Of a stretch of DNA of 64,000 bases, positions 30,172 to 38,715 are shown piece after piece. The stretch covers positions 1 through 64,000 of the forward strand of contig NZ_MAST01000051.1 of the NCBI RefSeq assembly GCF_001758225.1, read 5' to 3'. How positions within the stretch are numbered: the first letter of the stretch is position 1; the number at the start of each line of letters is the position of its first letter. The translations under genes and the position numbers were made by a program. Under the pieces are notes generated by a model. The model was not told the origin of the DNA. It made no database searches and was given only the letters and a program-made list of their open reading frames with translations. Source of the DNA: Humibacillus sp. DSM 29435 (GTDB lineage: Bacteria > Actinomycetota > Actinomycetes > Actinomycetales > Dermatophilaceae).

Positions 30172-30870
30172 TCAGGCCAGGTAGCGCTCGACCACGATGT
30201 CGACCAACGCGGGCGGCGGCGGCTGGTGCGCGAGCAGCAGTGGGCCAGACACGACGTCGGCACCCGCGCGGGTCGCGAGGTCGGCGAAGAAGCCGGGTGC
30301 CAGCAGGTAGGTGGCGACCACCACCCGGTGCGCTCCACCGGCGCGGGCGGCCGCCACCGCCTCGTCGAGACGGGGGGAGGCCGCGGAAAGGTAGGCGGGG
30401 GTCACCGGCCGGCCCAGCAGGGCGGCGAGGTCGTCGGCCACCTGCTCACAGTCCCGCACCGCCGACGGCTCCGACGAGCCCGCCGCCGCCATCACGACGA
30501 CGTCGTCGTCGCGCAGGCCGATCTCGACGAGGCGGTCACGGAGCAGCCCGGCCAGGCGCACGTCGGGCCCGAGGGCGGGAGCCAGCGTGGTGGTGGCGGA
30601 GGTCTCGGCGGCCGCCGTGAGGTCGACGAACACGTGGTAGCCGGCCGACAACAGCAACGGCACGATGCGGGTGGGGCGACTGTCACTGTCCCTCATCACC
30701 CGCAGGGGCGACGGAGGTTGCACGTCAACGAAGGCCGACCGCACCTGCAGGTCGGGTCGGCGACGGGCCACGGCAGCGACCAGGCCTCCGACCGCGCCGC
30801 GTCCGGAGGGCGAACCGGTGCCGTGCGACGAGGCGACGAGCACGGGCAACCTGCCGGAGTTGGGGGGCAC
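30172..30870 (-). CDS. CbiX/SirB-type sirohydrochlorin chelatase
   Basis: A 232-residue class II chelatase-like protein with two internal repeats. The first has the metal-binding His in VASSHGTG (His16) and LLSAGYHVFVDL; the second has APALGPDVRLAGLL and VVVATYLLAPGFF. The family inserts iron or cobalt into sirohydrochlorin for siroheme or cobalamin. Siroheme is needed for sulfite reductase, which would fit the sulfur genes in the window. GTG 30870 is preceded by CAGAGT with a 6-base gap, so the transcript is probably leaderless. Confidence 0.85.
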   Translation of the reverse strand: MPPNSGRLPVLVASSHGTGSPSGRGAVGGLVAAVARRRPDLQVRSAFVDVQPPSPLRVMRDSDSRPTRIVPLLLSAGYHVFVDLTAAAETSATTTLAPALGPDVRLAGLLRDRLVEIGLRDDDVVVMAAAGSSEPSAVRDCEQVADDLAALLGRPVTPAYLSAASPRLDEAVAAARAGGAHRVVVATYLLAPGFFADLATRAGADVVSGPLLLAHQPPPPALVDIVVERYLA

Positions 30871-30876
30871 GGCCCA

Positions 30877-30882
30877 ACTCTG
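30877..30882 (-). promoter_or_regulatory. Leaderless -10 element CAGAGT for the chelatase gene
   Basis: CAGAGT on the minus strand ends six bases before GTG 30870; there is no Shine-Dalgarno sequence. Confidence 0.4.
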
Positions 30883-30909
30883 ACACGTCGGGTGCCGGTG
30901 CGCGCCGCG

Positions 30910-30915
30910 TAGGCT
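30910..30915 (+). promoter_or_regulatory. Leaderless -10 element TAGGCT for the alpha/beta hydrolase
   Basis: TAGGCT ends eight bases before ATG 30924; there is no Shine-Dalgarno sequence. It lies back to back with the chelatase promoter. Confidence 0.55.
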
Positions 30916-30923
30916 CGCTGCTC

Positions 30924-31748
30924 ATGACGTCCGTCCCTGACCCTCCCGCGCTCAACACCTTGGCGGTAGGGACCTCCGGGCCGCGAGTCGCGTTTCTGCA
31001 CGGGCTGTTCGGTCAGGGCCGCAACTGGAACCAGATCGCCAAGGCGATGGCCGGGCCCGACGCCTCCGACGCCCGATGTCTGCTCGTCGACCTGCCCGAC
31101 CACGGCCGGTCAGCCTGGTCGGCCGAGTTCTCGCTGGAGGGGTACGCCGATGCCGTCGCCCAGACGTTGCGCTCGGTCGGAGGTGGCGAGTCGTGGGTGG
31201 TGGTCGGCCACTCGCTCGGCGGCAAGACGGCCATGGTGCTGGCCCTGCGGCATCCCGACCTCGTCGATCGCCTCGTCGTGGTCGACATCGCCCCGAAGGG
31301 GTACGGGTCGCTCGAGCGGTTCGAGGGCTACATCCGCGAGATGCAGGCGCTGCCGCTGAGCGAGCTGACGAGCCGGGCCGACGCCGAGGCCCGCTTCGTC
31401 GAGCCCGACCAGGGCGTCAAGGCGTTTCTGCTGCAGAACCTGCGCCGCGACGGGGCGGGGTGGCGATGGCAGGTCAACCTCGACCTCGTGGCCCGTGACG
31501 CGGCGCGGGGAAGCGAGTCCCGGATCGCGGGGTGGCCAGGTTCCGTCGACACGCTCTCGCCCTATGCCGGCCCCGTGCTGTGGGTCTCGGGTGGCGACTC
31601 GCGGTACGTCGGTCGTGACGACGGCGAGCGGATGCGGCGCTACTTCCCCCGCGCACGCCTGTTGACCATCAAGGGGGTCGGGCACTGGGTGCACTCCGAC
31701 GCTCCCGACATCATCGTCACGGCTCTGCGAAGGTTCGTCGCCACCTGA
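30924..31748 (+). CDS. Alpha/beta-fold hydrolase
   Basis: A 274-residue esterase-like protein of YbfF type. The oxyanion motif is FLHGLFGQGRNW (about 27-38), the nucleophile elbow VVGHSLGGKTAMV (Ser about 99), the acid is in LWVSGGDSRYV and the His in IKGVGHWVHSD. A cap region lies between 140 and 200. Substrate unknown. It stands alone on the plus strand and ends before a hairpin at 31763-31776. Confidence 0.88.
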   Translation: MTSVPDPPALNTLAVGTSGPRVAFLHGLFGQGRNWNQIAKAMAGPDASDARCLLVDLPDHGRSAWSAEFSLEGYADAVAQTLRSVGGGESWVVVGHSLGGKTAMVLALRHPDLVDRLVVVDIAPKGYGSLERFEGYIREMQALPLSELTSRADAEARFVEPDQGVKAFLLQNLRRDGAGWRWQVNLDLVARDAARGSESRIAGWPGSVDTLSPYAGPVLWVSGGDSRYVGRDDGERMRRYFPRARLLTIKGVGHWVHSDAPDIIVTALRRFVAT

Positions 31749-31762
31749 CCCGCCCGACCCAA

Positions 31763-31776
31763 CCCAGCCGGCTGGG
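31763..31776. terminator. Palindromic hairpin between convergent genes
   Basis: CCCAGCCGGCTGGG, a 14-bp palindrome followed by a G-rich run, in the 47-base gap between the hydrolase and the response regulator. Confidence 0.4.
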
Positions 31777-31795
31777 GGGAGGGGGGGTGGCCGCA

Positions 31796-32491
31796 TCAGA
31801 GGAGGCGGCGGCCCATCGCCCACGCGGTCAGCTCGTGACGTGAGCTCAGCTGCAGCTTGCGCAACACCGAGCTGACGTGCGTCTCGACCGTCTTCACCGA
31901 GATGAACAGCTCTTTGGCCACCTCCTTGTACTGGTAGCCGCGGGCGATGAGTCGCATCACCTCGCGCTCGCGGGCCGAGAGCCGGTCGAGCTCCTCGTCG
32001 ATCTCGGCGACCTCACCGGCCGTGGCGCCGAACGCATCCAGCACGAAGCCGGCCAGCCGTGGGCTGAACACCGCGTCGCCGTCGGCCACCCGCCCGATGG
32101 CGGTCAGCAGCTCGTTGGCGTTGATGGTCTTGGTCACGTAGCCGCGCGCGCCGGCGCGGATGACCGCGATGACGTCTTCAGCGGCATCCGACACCGACAG
32201 GGCCAGGAAGCGCACCGGCACCTCGGCCTGGCTCTGAACGCCCACACACGCCCGGATGACATCGGCGCCGCCGCGGCCGTCTCCGCCGGGAAGATGCACG
32301 TCGAGCAGCACGACGTCGGGTCGCTCGGCCTTGATCGCCGCGACGGCCGTCTCGACCGAACCGCCCTCGCCCACGATGTCGAGGTCGTACGGCGCGCCCG
32401 AGGCCAGGCCGGTGAGCTCGGCACGCACGCCGGTGCGGAACATGTGGTGGTCGTCGACGAGCACGATGCGGATCTTGCGCCGGTCGGTCAT
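31796..32491 (-). CDS. NarL/LuxR-family response regulator
   Basis: A 231-residue two-component regulator. The receiver has acidic pocket DD at 13-14, phospho-acceptor Asp64 in VVLLDVHLP and a conserved Lys in GYVTKTINANEL. An acidic linker leads to a LuxR-type helix-turn-helix (LSAREREVMRLIARGYQYKEVA ... VKTVETHVSSVLRKL) at about 165-225. Its ATG overlaps the histidine kinase stop by four bases (ATGA), so the two are coupled and surely cognate. Targets probably include the divergent PspC gene (inference from position). Confidence 0.93.
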   Translation of the reverse strand: MTDRRKIRIVLVDDHHMFRTGVRAELTGLASGAPYDLDIVGEGGSVETAVAAIKAERPDVVLLDVHLPGGDGRGGADVIRACVGVQSQAEVPVRFLALSVSDAAEDVIAVIRAGARGYVTKTINANELLTAIGRVADGDAVFSPRLAGFVLDAFGATAGEVAEIDEELDRLSAREREVMRLIARGYQYKEVAKELFISVKTVETHVSSVLRKLQLSSRHELTAWAMGRRLL

Positions 32492-34002
32492 GAAGAAGGC
32501 TCCTCGTGGTGGTTCGGCGGGGATGCGGGACTGGCGGCGTGCGGCGCGTGGCGGCTGCCGTGCTGCTCGGATGCCGGTGGGTGGGCGGTGGGGCTCGGGG
32601 CCGGACCAGACGGGGCGGAGCCAGCAGGAAACGCACCGTTCGCTGCCTCGACCGGCAGTCGCAGCTCGATCTCGGTGCCGTCGGGGCGGCGGCGGATGCT
32701 GGCGCTGCCCCCGTGACGCTCCATCCGGCCGATGATCGACTCGCGCACTCCCGCCCGGTCGTCGGGCACCTCGGCCAGCTCGAAGCCGCCGCCGTGGTCG
32801 CGCACGAACGCCTCCACCGCCTTGGGGCCGACCTCGACGTAGACGGTGATCGGGGGGCTCGCGTGCCGCACCGCGTTCCAGGTCGCCTCGCGCACCGCCT
32901 TGACCAGAGCATCGAGGTGGGGGTCCATGGCCCGGTCACCCGTGACGACGACCTGAACGGCGACGCCTTGGAGGTCTTCGATCTCGTTCATCGCGGCGGT
33001 GATGGCCGTGCCGAGCGAGTCGGCGTGAGCGTCCTGGTCGTAGAGGTAGGAGCGCAGCTGGCGCTCCTGGGCACGGGCGAGACGGGCCACCGTCACGGCG
33101 TCGCCCGACTGGCGCTGGATGAGGGCGAGGGTCTGGAGCACGGAGTCGTGCAGGTGCGCGGCGATGTCGGCCCGTTCGGTGGCCCTGATGCGGGCGGCCT
33201 GTTCCTCGCGGAGGCGGCTCCAGAGGCGCAGGATCCACGGTGCGGCCAGCACCGCGACGCCGATCAGCGCGGCCACGACGGCACCCGCCACCTGCCAGAG
33301 GTCGCCGATGCTGGTGCCCCGCACGAGCAACCCGACCAGGCCGAGGGTGGTGAGCACGAGTCCGACGACGAGCCACACCCACCGCACCGGCCGGCGTGAG
33401 CCCAGGGCGTCGGTGTCATCGAGCTGGCTCCAGAAGAAGATGGCACCGATGAAGATGGCCACGACCGGCAGCACCACCTCAGGGTGCAGGTCGAAACCGG
33501 CCGTGCTCAGCCACAGCGCCGCAGAGACGACGAGGGCGGTCACCCCGAGCACCGTCAGGATGACGGCCTCGTTGCCGCTGCGCAGCCAGGCCTTGACACC
33601 CGACAGGTCGGGCCGGGTCGCGAGGGTTGGCGCGCCGGCACCACTCTGGATGCCGCCCGGGGCGCCGGTCTCGGCGATCACCGACCGGTCGCGCGGCGCC
33701 TGGCGCATGGTGGCCCACAGGAAGATGTAGACCGCGAACCCGGCCCCGAACGGCACGGCGGTGAGGATGAAGACGAGCCTTACCAGGCGCACCGGCACGC
33801 GAAGGTGTTCGGCCAGCCCGATAGAGACACCTCCGACGACGCGGCCCTCACGTTGGCGCATCAGGGGTGGACGCTGGGGACGGCCGGGGAGGGGGGCCCG
33901 CGACGACCTCGCACCAGCCGCACCAGCCGCACCAGCCGCACCAGCGGCCGTCCGCGGTGCTGGTGGTCGGGGTGCCTCGAGAGGTGCCGGTGCGGGTGTC
34001 AC
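32488..34002 (-). CDS. Sensor histidine kinase with N-terminal PspC domain
   Basis: A 504-residue kinase. A Pro/Ala-rich tail with (GAA) repeats from a 9-bp array (33911-33946) leads to a PspC domain (EGRVVGGVSIGLAEHLRVPVRL, then a helix). Three or four further helices follow, then a HisKA_3 dimerisation region with the phospho-His in ADIAAHLHDSVLQTL and a HATPase domain (VREATWNAVRHA, VRDHGGGFEL). PspC fusions sense envelope stress in related systems. GTG 34002 has GAGGA seven bases upstream and is preferred to GTG 34020. It is divergent from a second PspC protein. Confidence 0.92.
   Translation of the reverse strand: MTPAPAPLEAPRPPAPRTAAGAAGAAGAAGARSSRAPLPGRPQRPPLMRQREGRVVGGVSIGLAEHLRVPVRLVRLVFILTAVPFGAGFAVYIFLWATMRQAPRDRSVIAETGAPGGIQSGAGAPTLATRPDLSGVKAWLRSGNEAVILTVLGVTALVVSAALWLSTAGFDLHPEVVLPVVAIFIGAIFFWSQLDDTDALGSRRPVRWVWLVVGLVLTTLGLVGLLVRGTSIGDLWQVAGAVVAALIGVAVLAAPWILRLWSRLREEQAARIRATERADIAAHLHDSVLQTLALIQRQSGDAVTVARLARAQERQLRSYLYDQDAHADSLGTAITAAMNEIEDLQGVAVQVVVTGDRAMDPHLDALVKAVREATWNAVRHASPPITVYVEVGPKAVEAFVRDHGGGFELAEVPDDRAGVRESIIGRMERHGGSASIRRRPDGTEIELRLPVEAANGAFPAGSAPSGPAPSPTAHPPASEQHGSRHAPHAASPASPPNHHEEPSS
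33911..33946. repeat. 9-bp repeat GCACCAGCC, four units, inside the kinase gene
   Basis: Three exact units plus one variant encode the GAAGAAGAAG tail of the histidine kinase. Confidence 0.85.
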
Positions 34003-34115
34003 CTGCCCATCCTCGCCCACCCCGACCCGTGAGGGCGAGCCCCGACGCCTCCTTTGGGGGTCTGGTCAGGGTCGGCTCAGGGTCGACCCTCATGGCGGGG
34101 CGCTCCCCGGCTCGA

Positions 34116-34121
34116 CACTCT
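34116..34121 (+). promoter_or_regulatory. Possible leaderless -10 element CACTCT for the PspC protein
   Basis: CACTCT ends six bases before ATG 34128; there is no Shine-Dalgarno sequence. Weaker than the other leaderless hexamers here. Confidence 0.35.
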
Positions 34122-34127
34122 GGTGAC

Positions 34128-35441
34128 ATGACGAAGAAGACAAACTCATCGGGCCAGGGTCTTGATGGTCTGTACGACGGCCTCCGTCGCCCCGGCATCA
34201 TGCGCAGCTCCGACGACAAGTGGTTCGCGGGAGTCTGCACCGGGGTGGCCCGCTGGCTCGGTGTCGACCCTCTGGTCGTGCGCGGAGCCTTCATCCTGTT
34301 CGCCGTCTTCTTCGGGATGGGCGTGGCGCTCTACCTCGTGCTCTGGCTGCTCATGCCGACCGAGGATGGTGAGATCTCCATCGAGAAGGCCCTCAAGTAC
34401 GGCGACGGCGGCTCGATCTTCCTGCTCGTCATCACCGTCATCTCGGTGCTCGGGGGCGGGCCGTGGTTCGGCGACGGGGGCTTTCGCGGAGTGCGCATCG
34501 GCGGGGGCGTGGTCGTAGCGGTGCTGGCCTGGTGGTTCCTGACCCGAACCGACGCCGGGCGCGAGCTGGTCAGGTCGTCTCCGTGGAGTCGTAACGGATG
34601 CGACCGGGCGGCCACCGACAACGACTCGACCGGCGGCGTGGCGACCGCTTCGACCGCACCGTCGACCGCAGCCTCGTCAGCCCTGTCGACCGGCAACGCC
34701 GCCGCTGCTGCCGGGGCCGCGGTGACCGGCCCCGGCCTGCCCGAGCCCGCACCGACACCCAGCCGCCCCCGTGTGCAGGTGCGCACGATCGGCTTCGCCG
34801 CGACTCTCGTCGTGCTCGGCGCCGCTCTGGCGGTGGGTGCGTTGCTCGGCTCGCTCGCGCAGAACGGCGGCTGGGCCGGTAACCACCTGGCCATCGGTGT
34901 CGCGGGCGGGCTGGCGGTCGTCGGTCTGGCCCTGGTGGTCGCCGGGATCGCCGGCCGCCGCTCGGGGGTGCTCAACCCGATCGCGGGTTTTGCGATCGCC
35001 TTCCTGGCGTTCTCCTCGGTGGTGCCGGCGGGCATCAACCAGCCCTGGGACATCGGGGACCGTTCCGTGTCGGTGACGACGCTGACCGGAGACAACGCCC
35101 ACCAGCTCGGGGTCGGGCAGCTGACGGTCGACCTGACCCAGGCCGACTACGCCGCGACACCGGGGCCCGACGTCGTCACCGCCACCCTCGGCGTCGGCCA
35201 GCTCGACATCATCGTTCCCACCGGCACGAGGGTCGTGGTCAACGCTGCGGGCCGCGTCGGGGAAGTGGCCGTCTTCACGCCCGCAGAGGCAAAAGCCAAC
35301 AAGGACAACGCCGGTAAGCAGTCCGTGGACGGCACGAACTGGTCACAAAGCTACACGTTCGGCAGCGGCTCCACCCAGCTGACGGTCGACGCCGAGGTCG
35401 GCCTCGGCCAAATCCGCATCATCACCGGAGCGACGCCGTGA
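34128..35441 (+). CDS. PspC domain membrane protein with LiaF-like C-terminal domain
   Basis: A 437-residue protein. It has a PspC domain at 25-80 (MRSSDDKWFAGVCTGVARWLG plus a helix), a second helix, and a Thr/Ser/Ala-rich linker near 165-205. Four helices follow, then an outward-facing beta-solenoid-like domain with paired LGVGQLTVDLTQA and LGVGQLDIIVPTG repeats, like LiaF/DUF2154 or DUF4097 domains. In Firmicutes LiaF restrains the LiaRS kinase. A similar partnership with the divergent PspC-kinase pair is likely here but unproven. The stop overlaps the next GTG (GTGA). Confidence 0.85.
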   Translation: MTKKTNSSGQGLDGLYDGLRRPGIMRSSDDKWFAGVCTGVARWLGVDPLVVRGAFILFAVFFGMGVALYLVLWLLMPTEDGEISIEKALKYGDGGSIFLLVITVISVLGGGPWFGDGGFRGVRIGGGVVVAVLAWWFLTRTDAGRELVRSSPWSRNGCDRAATDNDSTGGVATASTAPSTAASSALSTGNAAAAAGAAVTGPGLPEPAPTPSRPRVQVRTIGFAATLVVLGAALAVGALLGSLAQNGGWAGNHLAIGVAGGLAVVGLALVVAGIAGRRSGVLNPIAGFAIAFLAFSSVVPAGINQPWDIGDRSVSVTTLTGDNAHQLGVGQLTVDLTQADYAATPGPDVVTATLGVGQLDIIVPTGTRVVVNAAGRVGEVAVFTPAEAKANKDNAGKQSVDGTNWSQSYTFGSGSTQLTVDAEVGLGQIRIITGATP

Positions 35442-35977
35442 GCGCCGTGCCCCCACCCCAGTCCACCGAGCCCACCGAGCCCACCGAGGCCACCGAGGCC
35501 GACCAGATCAGCCGACGTCTCAGCCAGAAGGACACCACGATGACGAACGAGTCCGACTTCCCTTCCGACCCCCTCGCTCAGAACGACCCCACCCGGGCCT
35601 TCGACCCGAGCGTCACGTCGCACCTGCCCCACCTGCCCCAGCAGTCGGCGCCCTACCGGGTGGAGCCCTCTACCCCGGTGCCTGACGACCGTGTCGCGCC
35701 CGAGCCCCTGTCGCCGACCTCGCGGCCGAGCCGGCCGCAGCTCAGGCAGGAGGCCGAGAACCGTCGCCCGCTCGTCACCGTGGCGAAAGGGCCTCGCCCG
35801 GGAACGGTGCTGTTCGGGCTGATCAGCGTCGTGGTGGCCGCCTACGTTCTCATCGACAACCTCGGCGGCAGCGACCTCGACGTGCGGCAGAACCTGCCCG
35901 CCGCCCTCGGCTCGGTCGGAGCGCTTCTGCTGCTCGTCGGGCTGGTCGGGGTGGTCGCGAGCCGGCGCCGACGCTGA
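35438..35977 (+). CDS. Small two-helix membrane protein coupled to the PspC protein
   Basis: A 179-residue protein. The first 115 residues are soluble and Pro/Thr/Glu-rich, including a (TEP) repeat from four 9-bp units at 35463-35498. Two helices end it (VLFGLISVVVAAYVLIDNL and LGSVGALLLLVGLVGVVA) with an RRRR tail. GTG overlaps the PspC gene stop by four bases. An internal ATG at codon 35 could be an alternative start. Probably an accessory of the PspC envelope-stress locus. No family recognised. Confidence 0.72.
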   Translation: MSAVPPPQSTEPTEPTEATEADQISRRLSQKDTTMTNESDFPSDPLAQNDPTRAFDPSVTSHLPHLPQQSAPYRVEPSTPVPDDRVAPEPLSPTSRPSRPQLRQEAENRRPLVTVAKGPRPGTVLFGLISVVVAAYVLIDNLGGSDLDVRQNLPAALGSVGALLLLVGLVGVVASRRRR

Positions 35978-36000
35978 GCGACCCGCCGACGCCGAGTAGA

Positions 36001-36032
36001 CGGATGCCGCTGGGCCGGCCCAGCGGCATCCG
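36001..36032. terminator. 16-bp perfect palindrome terminator
   Basis: CGGATGCCGCTGGGCC is followed directly by its reverse complement, a very strong hairpin 24 bases after the PspC operon. There is no T-run. Confidence 0.75.
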
Positions 36033-36087
36033 CGTGTACCTGCCTGTACCGGTGCGCATCGGTGCGTCAGGTGGGGGTGGCGGTGGT

Positions 36088-36093
36088 TAGGCT
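36088..36093 (+). promoter_or_regulatory. -10 element TAGGCT for the M13 peptidase
   Basis: TAGGCT lies 40 bases before GTG 36134, which also has an AGGAG site, so this transcript has a short leader. Confidence 0.45.
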
Positions 36094-36133
36094 CGGTCGA
36101 GCACGCCCGCCCCGAGAGCACGCAGGAGACGCA

Positions 36134-38098
36134 GTGGCCCCGAAGTCCGGCATCAACCTCGCGAACATCGACCGCGCCACCCGGGCGCAGGACGACCTGT
36201 TCCGGTTCGTCAACGGCACCTGGCTCGACACCACCGAGATCCCCGGTGACCGCTCTCGCTACGGCACCTTCGACGTGCTGCGCGAGCAGTCGACGGCGCG
36301 AGTGCGTGACCTCATCGAGGAGGCGGCGGCAGGGGAGCCGGGCTCCGCCGGCTCGCCGCAGCAGCAGGTCGGTGACCTCTACGCGAGCTTCATGAACACC
36401 GAGCGCGTCGAAGAGCTCGGCCTTGCGCCGCTCGCGCCCCTGCTGTCGGAGGTGGCCACGGTCGACTCGGTCGAGGTGCTCTTCGCGGCGATGGGCCGGC
36501 TACAACGCCTGGGCGTCACCGGGGCACTCGCTCACTTCGTCGCGCCCGACGAACGCTCACCCGAGCGCTACGTCGTCTACCTCGAACAGGCCGGGCTGGG
36601 CCTGCCCGACGAGTCGTACTACCGCGACGAGAAGTACGCCGACATCCGCACGGCCTACCTGGCGCACATCGAGCGGATGCTGTCGCTGGCCGGCATCCCC
36701 GAAGCGGCAGACAAGGCGGCGCGGGTCATGGCCCTCGAGACCCGTCTCGCCGCTTCGCACTGGGACAAGGTGAGCAACCGCGATGCCATCAAGACCTACA
36801 ACGCGTTCACCTTCGCCGAGGCACGCACGCTCGCCCCGCAGCTCCCGTGGGAGAGCTGGGTCTCGGCCCTGGGCGCACCGTCGGGGGCGTTCGACAAGAT
36901 CGTCGTGCGTCAGCCCAGCTTCGTCACGGCGCTCGCGGCCGCGCTCGCGGAGGTCGACCTGGGTGACTGGCAGGCCTGGCTGACGTGGGGGGTCGTCAAC
37001 GAGTTCGCCTCGCTGCTGCCCGAGTCGCTCGTCGAGGCTGACTTCGACTTCTACGGTCGCACCCTCTCTGGTCAGCCCGAGAACAAGGAACGGTGGAAGC
37101 GCGGGGTGTCCGCGGTCGAGGGGGGCGTGGGTGAGGCGGTCGGTCAGCTCTACGCTGAGCGGTGGTTCCCCGCGTCGGCCAAGGAGCGGATGAACGAGCT
37201 CGTGGCCAACCTCGTCGAGGCGTTCCGTCGCTCGTTCGCCTCGCTCGAGTGGATGAGCGAGGCGACCCGCGAGGAGGCCGTCGCGAAGCTCGACGCGTTC
37301 ACGCCGAAGATCGGCTACCCCGACCGGTGGCGCGACTACTCATCGATCGACATCACCGCCGACGACCTGGTCGGCAACACGACGCGGGCCACGGCCTTCG
37401 AGGTCGACCGCAACCTCGCCAAGATCGGGCAGCCGATCGACCGCACCGAGTGGTTCATGCTGCCGCAGACGGTCAACGCCTACTACATGCCGTCGATGAA
37501 CGAGATCGTCTTTCCCGCCGCCATCCTGCAGCCGCCGTTCTTCGACCCCGACGCTGACGACGCGGTCAACTACGGCGGCATCGGGGCGGTGATCGGTCAC
37601 GAGCTGGGCCACGGGTTCGACGACCAGGGCTCGCGCTACGACGGCACGGGCGCCCTGCGCGACTGGTGGACCGACGATGACCGCACCCGCTTCGAGGCGC
37701 TGGCCAAGGCTCTCGTAGCCCAGTTCGACGGCTTCACCCCGGCCGGCCTCGACGCGTCGCACAAGGTCAACGGCAGCCTCACGGTCGGTGAGAACATCGG
37801 CGATCTCGGTGGGCTGCAGATCGGGTACTCCGCCTACCGCATCGCCACCGAGGCATCGGGCATGGTCGAGCTCGACGGGTTCACCGGGCCGCAGCGCTTC
37901 TTCCTCGGCTGGGCGCAGGTGTGGCAGGGCAAGGCCCGTGAGGCCGAGGCCGTGCGGCTGCTCGCCATCGACCCACACTCGCCCCAGGACATCCGCGGCA
38001 ACGCGGTGCGCAACCTCTCGGAGTTCCACGAGGCGTTCGGGGTGCAGCCCGCCGACGCGATGTGGCTCGGCGACGACGAGCGGGTGCGCATCTTCTGA
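36134..38098 (+). CDS. M13 family zinc metallopeptidase (neprilysin-like)
   Basis: A 654-residue M13 peptidase without a signal peptide, like mycobacterial Zmp1 and PepO. The N-terminal half is helical (RFVNGTWLDTTEIPGDRSRYG). The catalytic half has NAYYMPSMNEIVFPAAIL, the zinc motif VIGHELGHGFDDQGS (HEXXH) and the third-ligand segment NIGDLGGL, then the substrate-binding end VRNLSEFHEAFGV. It cleaves peptides. GTG 36134 has AGGAG at 36124-36128; the 24-codon extension upstream overlaps the promoter and is rejected. Confidence 0.95.
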   Translation: MAPKSGINLANIDRATRAQDDLFRFVNGTWLDTTEIPGDRSRYGTFDVLREQSTARVRDLIEEAAAGEPGSAGSPQQQVGDLYASFMNTERVEELGLAPLAPLLSEVATVDSVEVLFAAMGRLQRLGVTGALAHFVAPDERSPERYVVYLEQAGLGLPDESYYRDEKYADIRTAYLAHIERMLSLAGIPEAADKAARVMALETRLAASHWDKVSNRDAIKTYNAFTFAEARTLAPQLPWESWVSALGAPSGAFDKIVVRQPSFVTALAAALAEVDLGDWQAWLTWGVVNEFASLLPESLVEADFDFYGRTLSGQPENKERWKRGVSAVEGGVGEAVGQLYAERWFPASAKERMNELVANLVEAFRRSFASLEWMSEATREEAVAKLDAFTPKIGYPDRWRDYSSIDITADDLVGNTTRATAFEVDRNLAKIGQPIDRTEWFMLPQTVNAYYMPSMNEIVFPAAILQPPFFDPDADDAVNYGGIGAVIGHELGHGFDDQGSRYDGTGALRDWWTDDDRTRFEALAKALVAQFDGFTPAGLDASHKVNGSLTVGENIGDLGGLQIGYSAYRIATEASGMVELDGFTGPQRFFLGWAQVWQGKAREAEAVRLLAIDPHSPQDIRGNAVRNLSEFHEAFGVQPADAMWLGDDERVRIF

Positions 38099-38186
38099 GT
38101 CGGCCTCTCGCCAGCCACCCCGCCGCTCGCCAGCCACCCGAGGGGGCCGCTCGCCGCCCGCCTGCGGGGATGCCGTGCAGCCGCCG

Positions 38187-38657
38187 TCAGCGCTGCCCTT
38201 CGGCCTCCGCGGCCTGCCTGAGCTGTCGCAGACCGCGTTCGAAGTCGGGGCCGAGCATCTTGTCCATCGACCAGAACCTGCTCATCAGGCCCATCACGAA
38301 GTTCTGTGGGCCGGTCATGACCCACTCCACCTCGGTGCCGGTGCCGGTCGGTTTGAGGGTGAAGTCGATGCGGTTGCGGGCCCGCATCGGCGCCGAGAAG
38401 TCGAGGTCGACCGCGAGGTGTTCGGCGCTGGACTCGAGCATCTCCATGCGTCCCTCACCGGCGTGACGGTCACCCTTCCAGGCGTACACGGCTCCCACCC
38501 CGGAGCCGGCGCCGCTGTAGTCGCGTGACATCTTCGGGTCGAGACCCTCCCAGGGCGACCACTTCGGCCACTCGTGGAAGTCGTTGATGAGGGCGTGTAT
38601 GCGTGCAGCCGGGGCGGCGATCGAGGCGGAGCGGCTGAAGCGGAAGTCCTTGGCCAT
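38187..38657 (-). CDS. SRPBCC (START/polyketide-cyclase-like) family protein
   Basis: A 156-residue helix-grip protein: SRSASIAAPAARIHALINDFHEWPKWSPWEGLDP at the start, split by a beta sheet (AVYAWKGDRHAGEGRMEML) and closed by the long C-terminal helix. The cavity probably binds a hydrophobic ligand. Close relatives are annotated only as SRPBCC. It sits 58 bases downstream of msrA on the same strand. Function unknown. Confidence 0.85.
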   Translation of the reverse strand: MAKDFRFSRSASIAAPAARIHALINDFHEWPKWSPWEGLDPKMSRDYSGAGSGVGAVYAWKGDRHAGEGRMEMLESSAEHLAVDLDFSAPMRARNRIDFTLKPTGTGTEVEWVMTGPQNFVMGLMSRFWSMDKMLGPDFERGLRQLRQAAEAEGQR

Positions 38658-38715
38658 GGGCGCATCCTCCCATCCGATGAGAGCACCGGACGGGAGGGCG
38701 CGTTGCCTGACGGGC

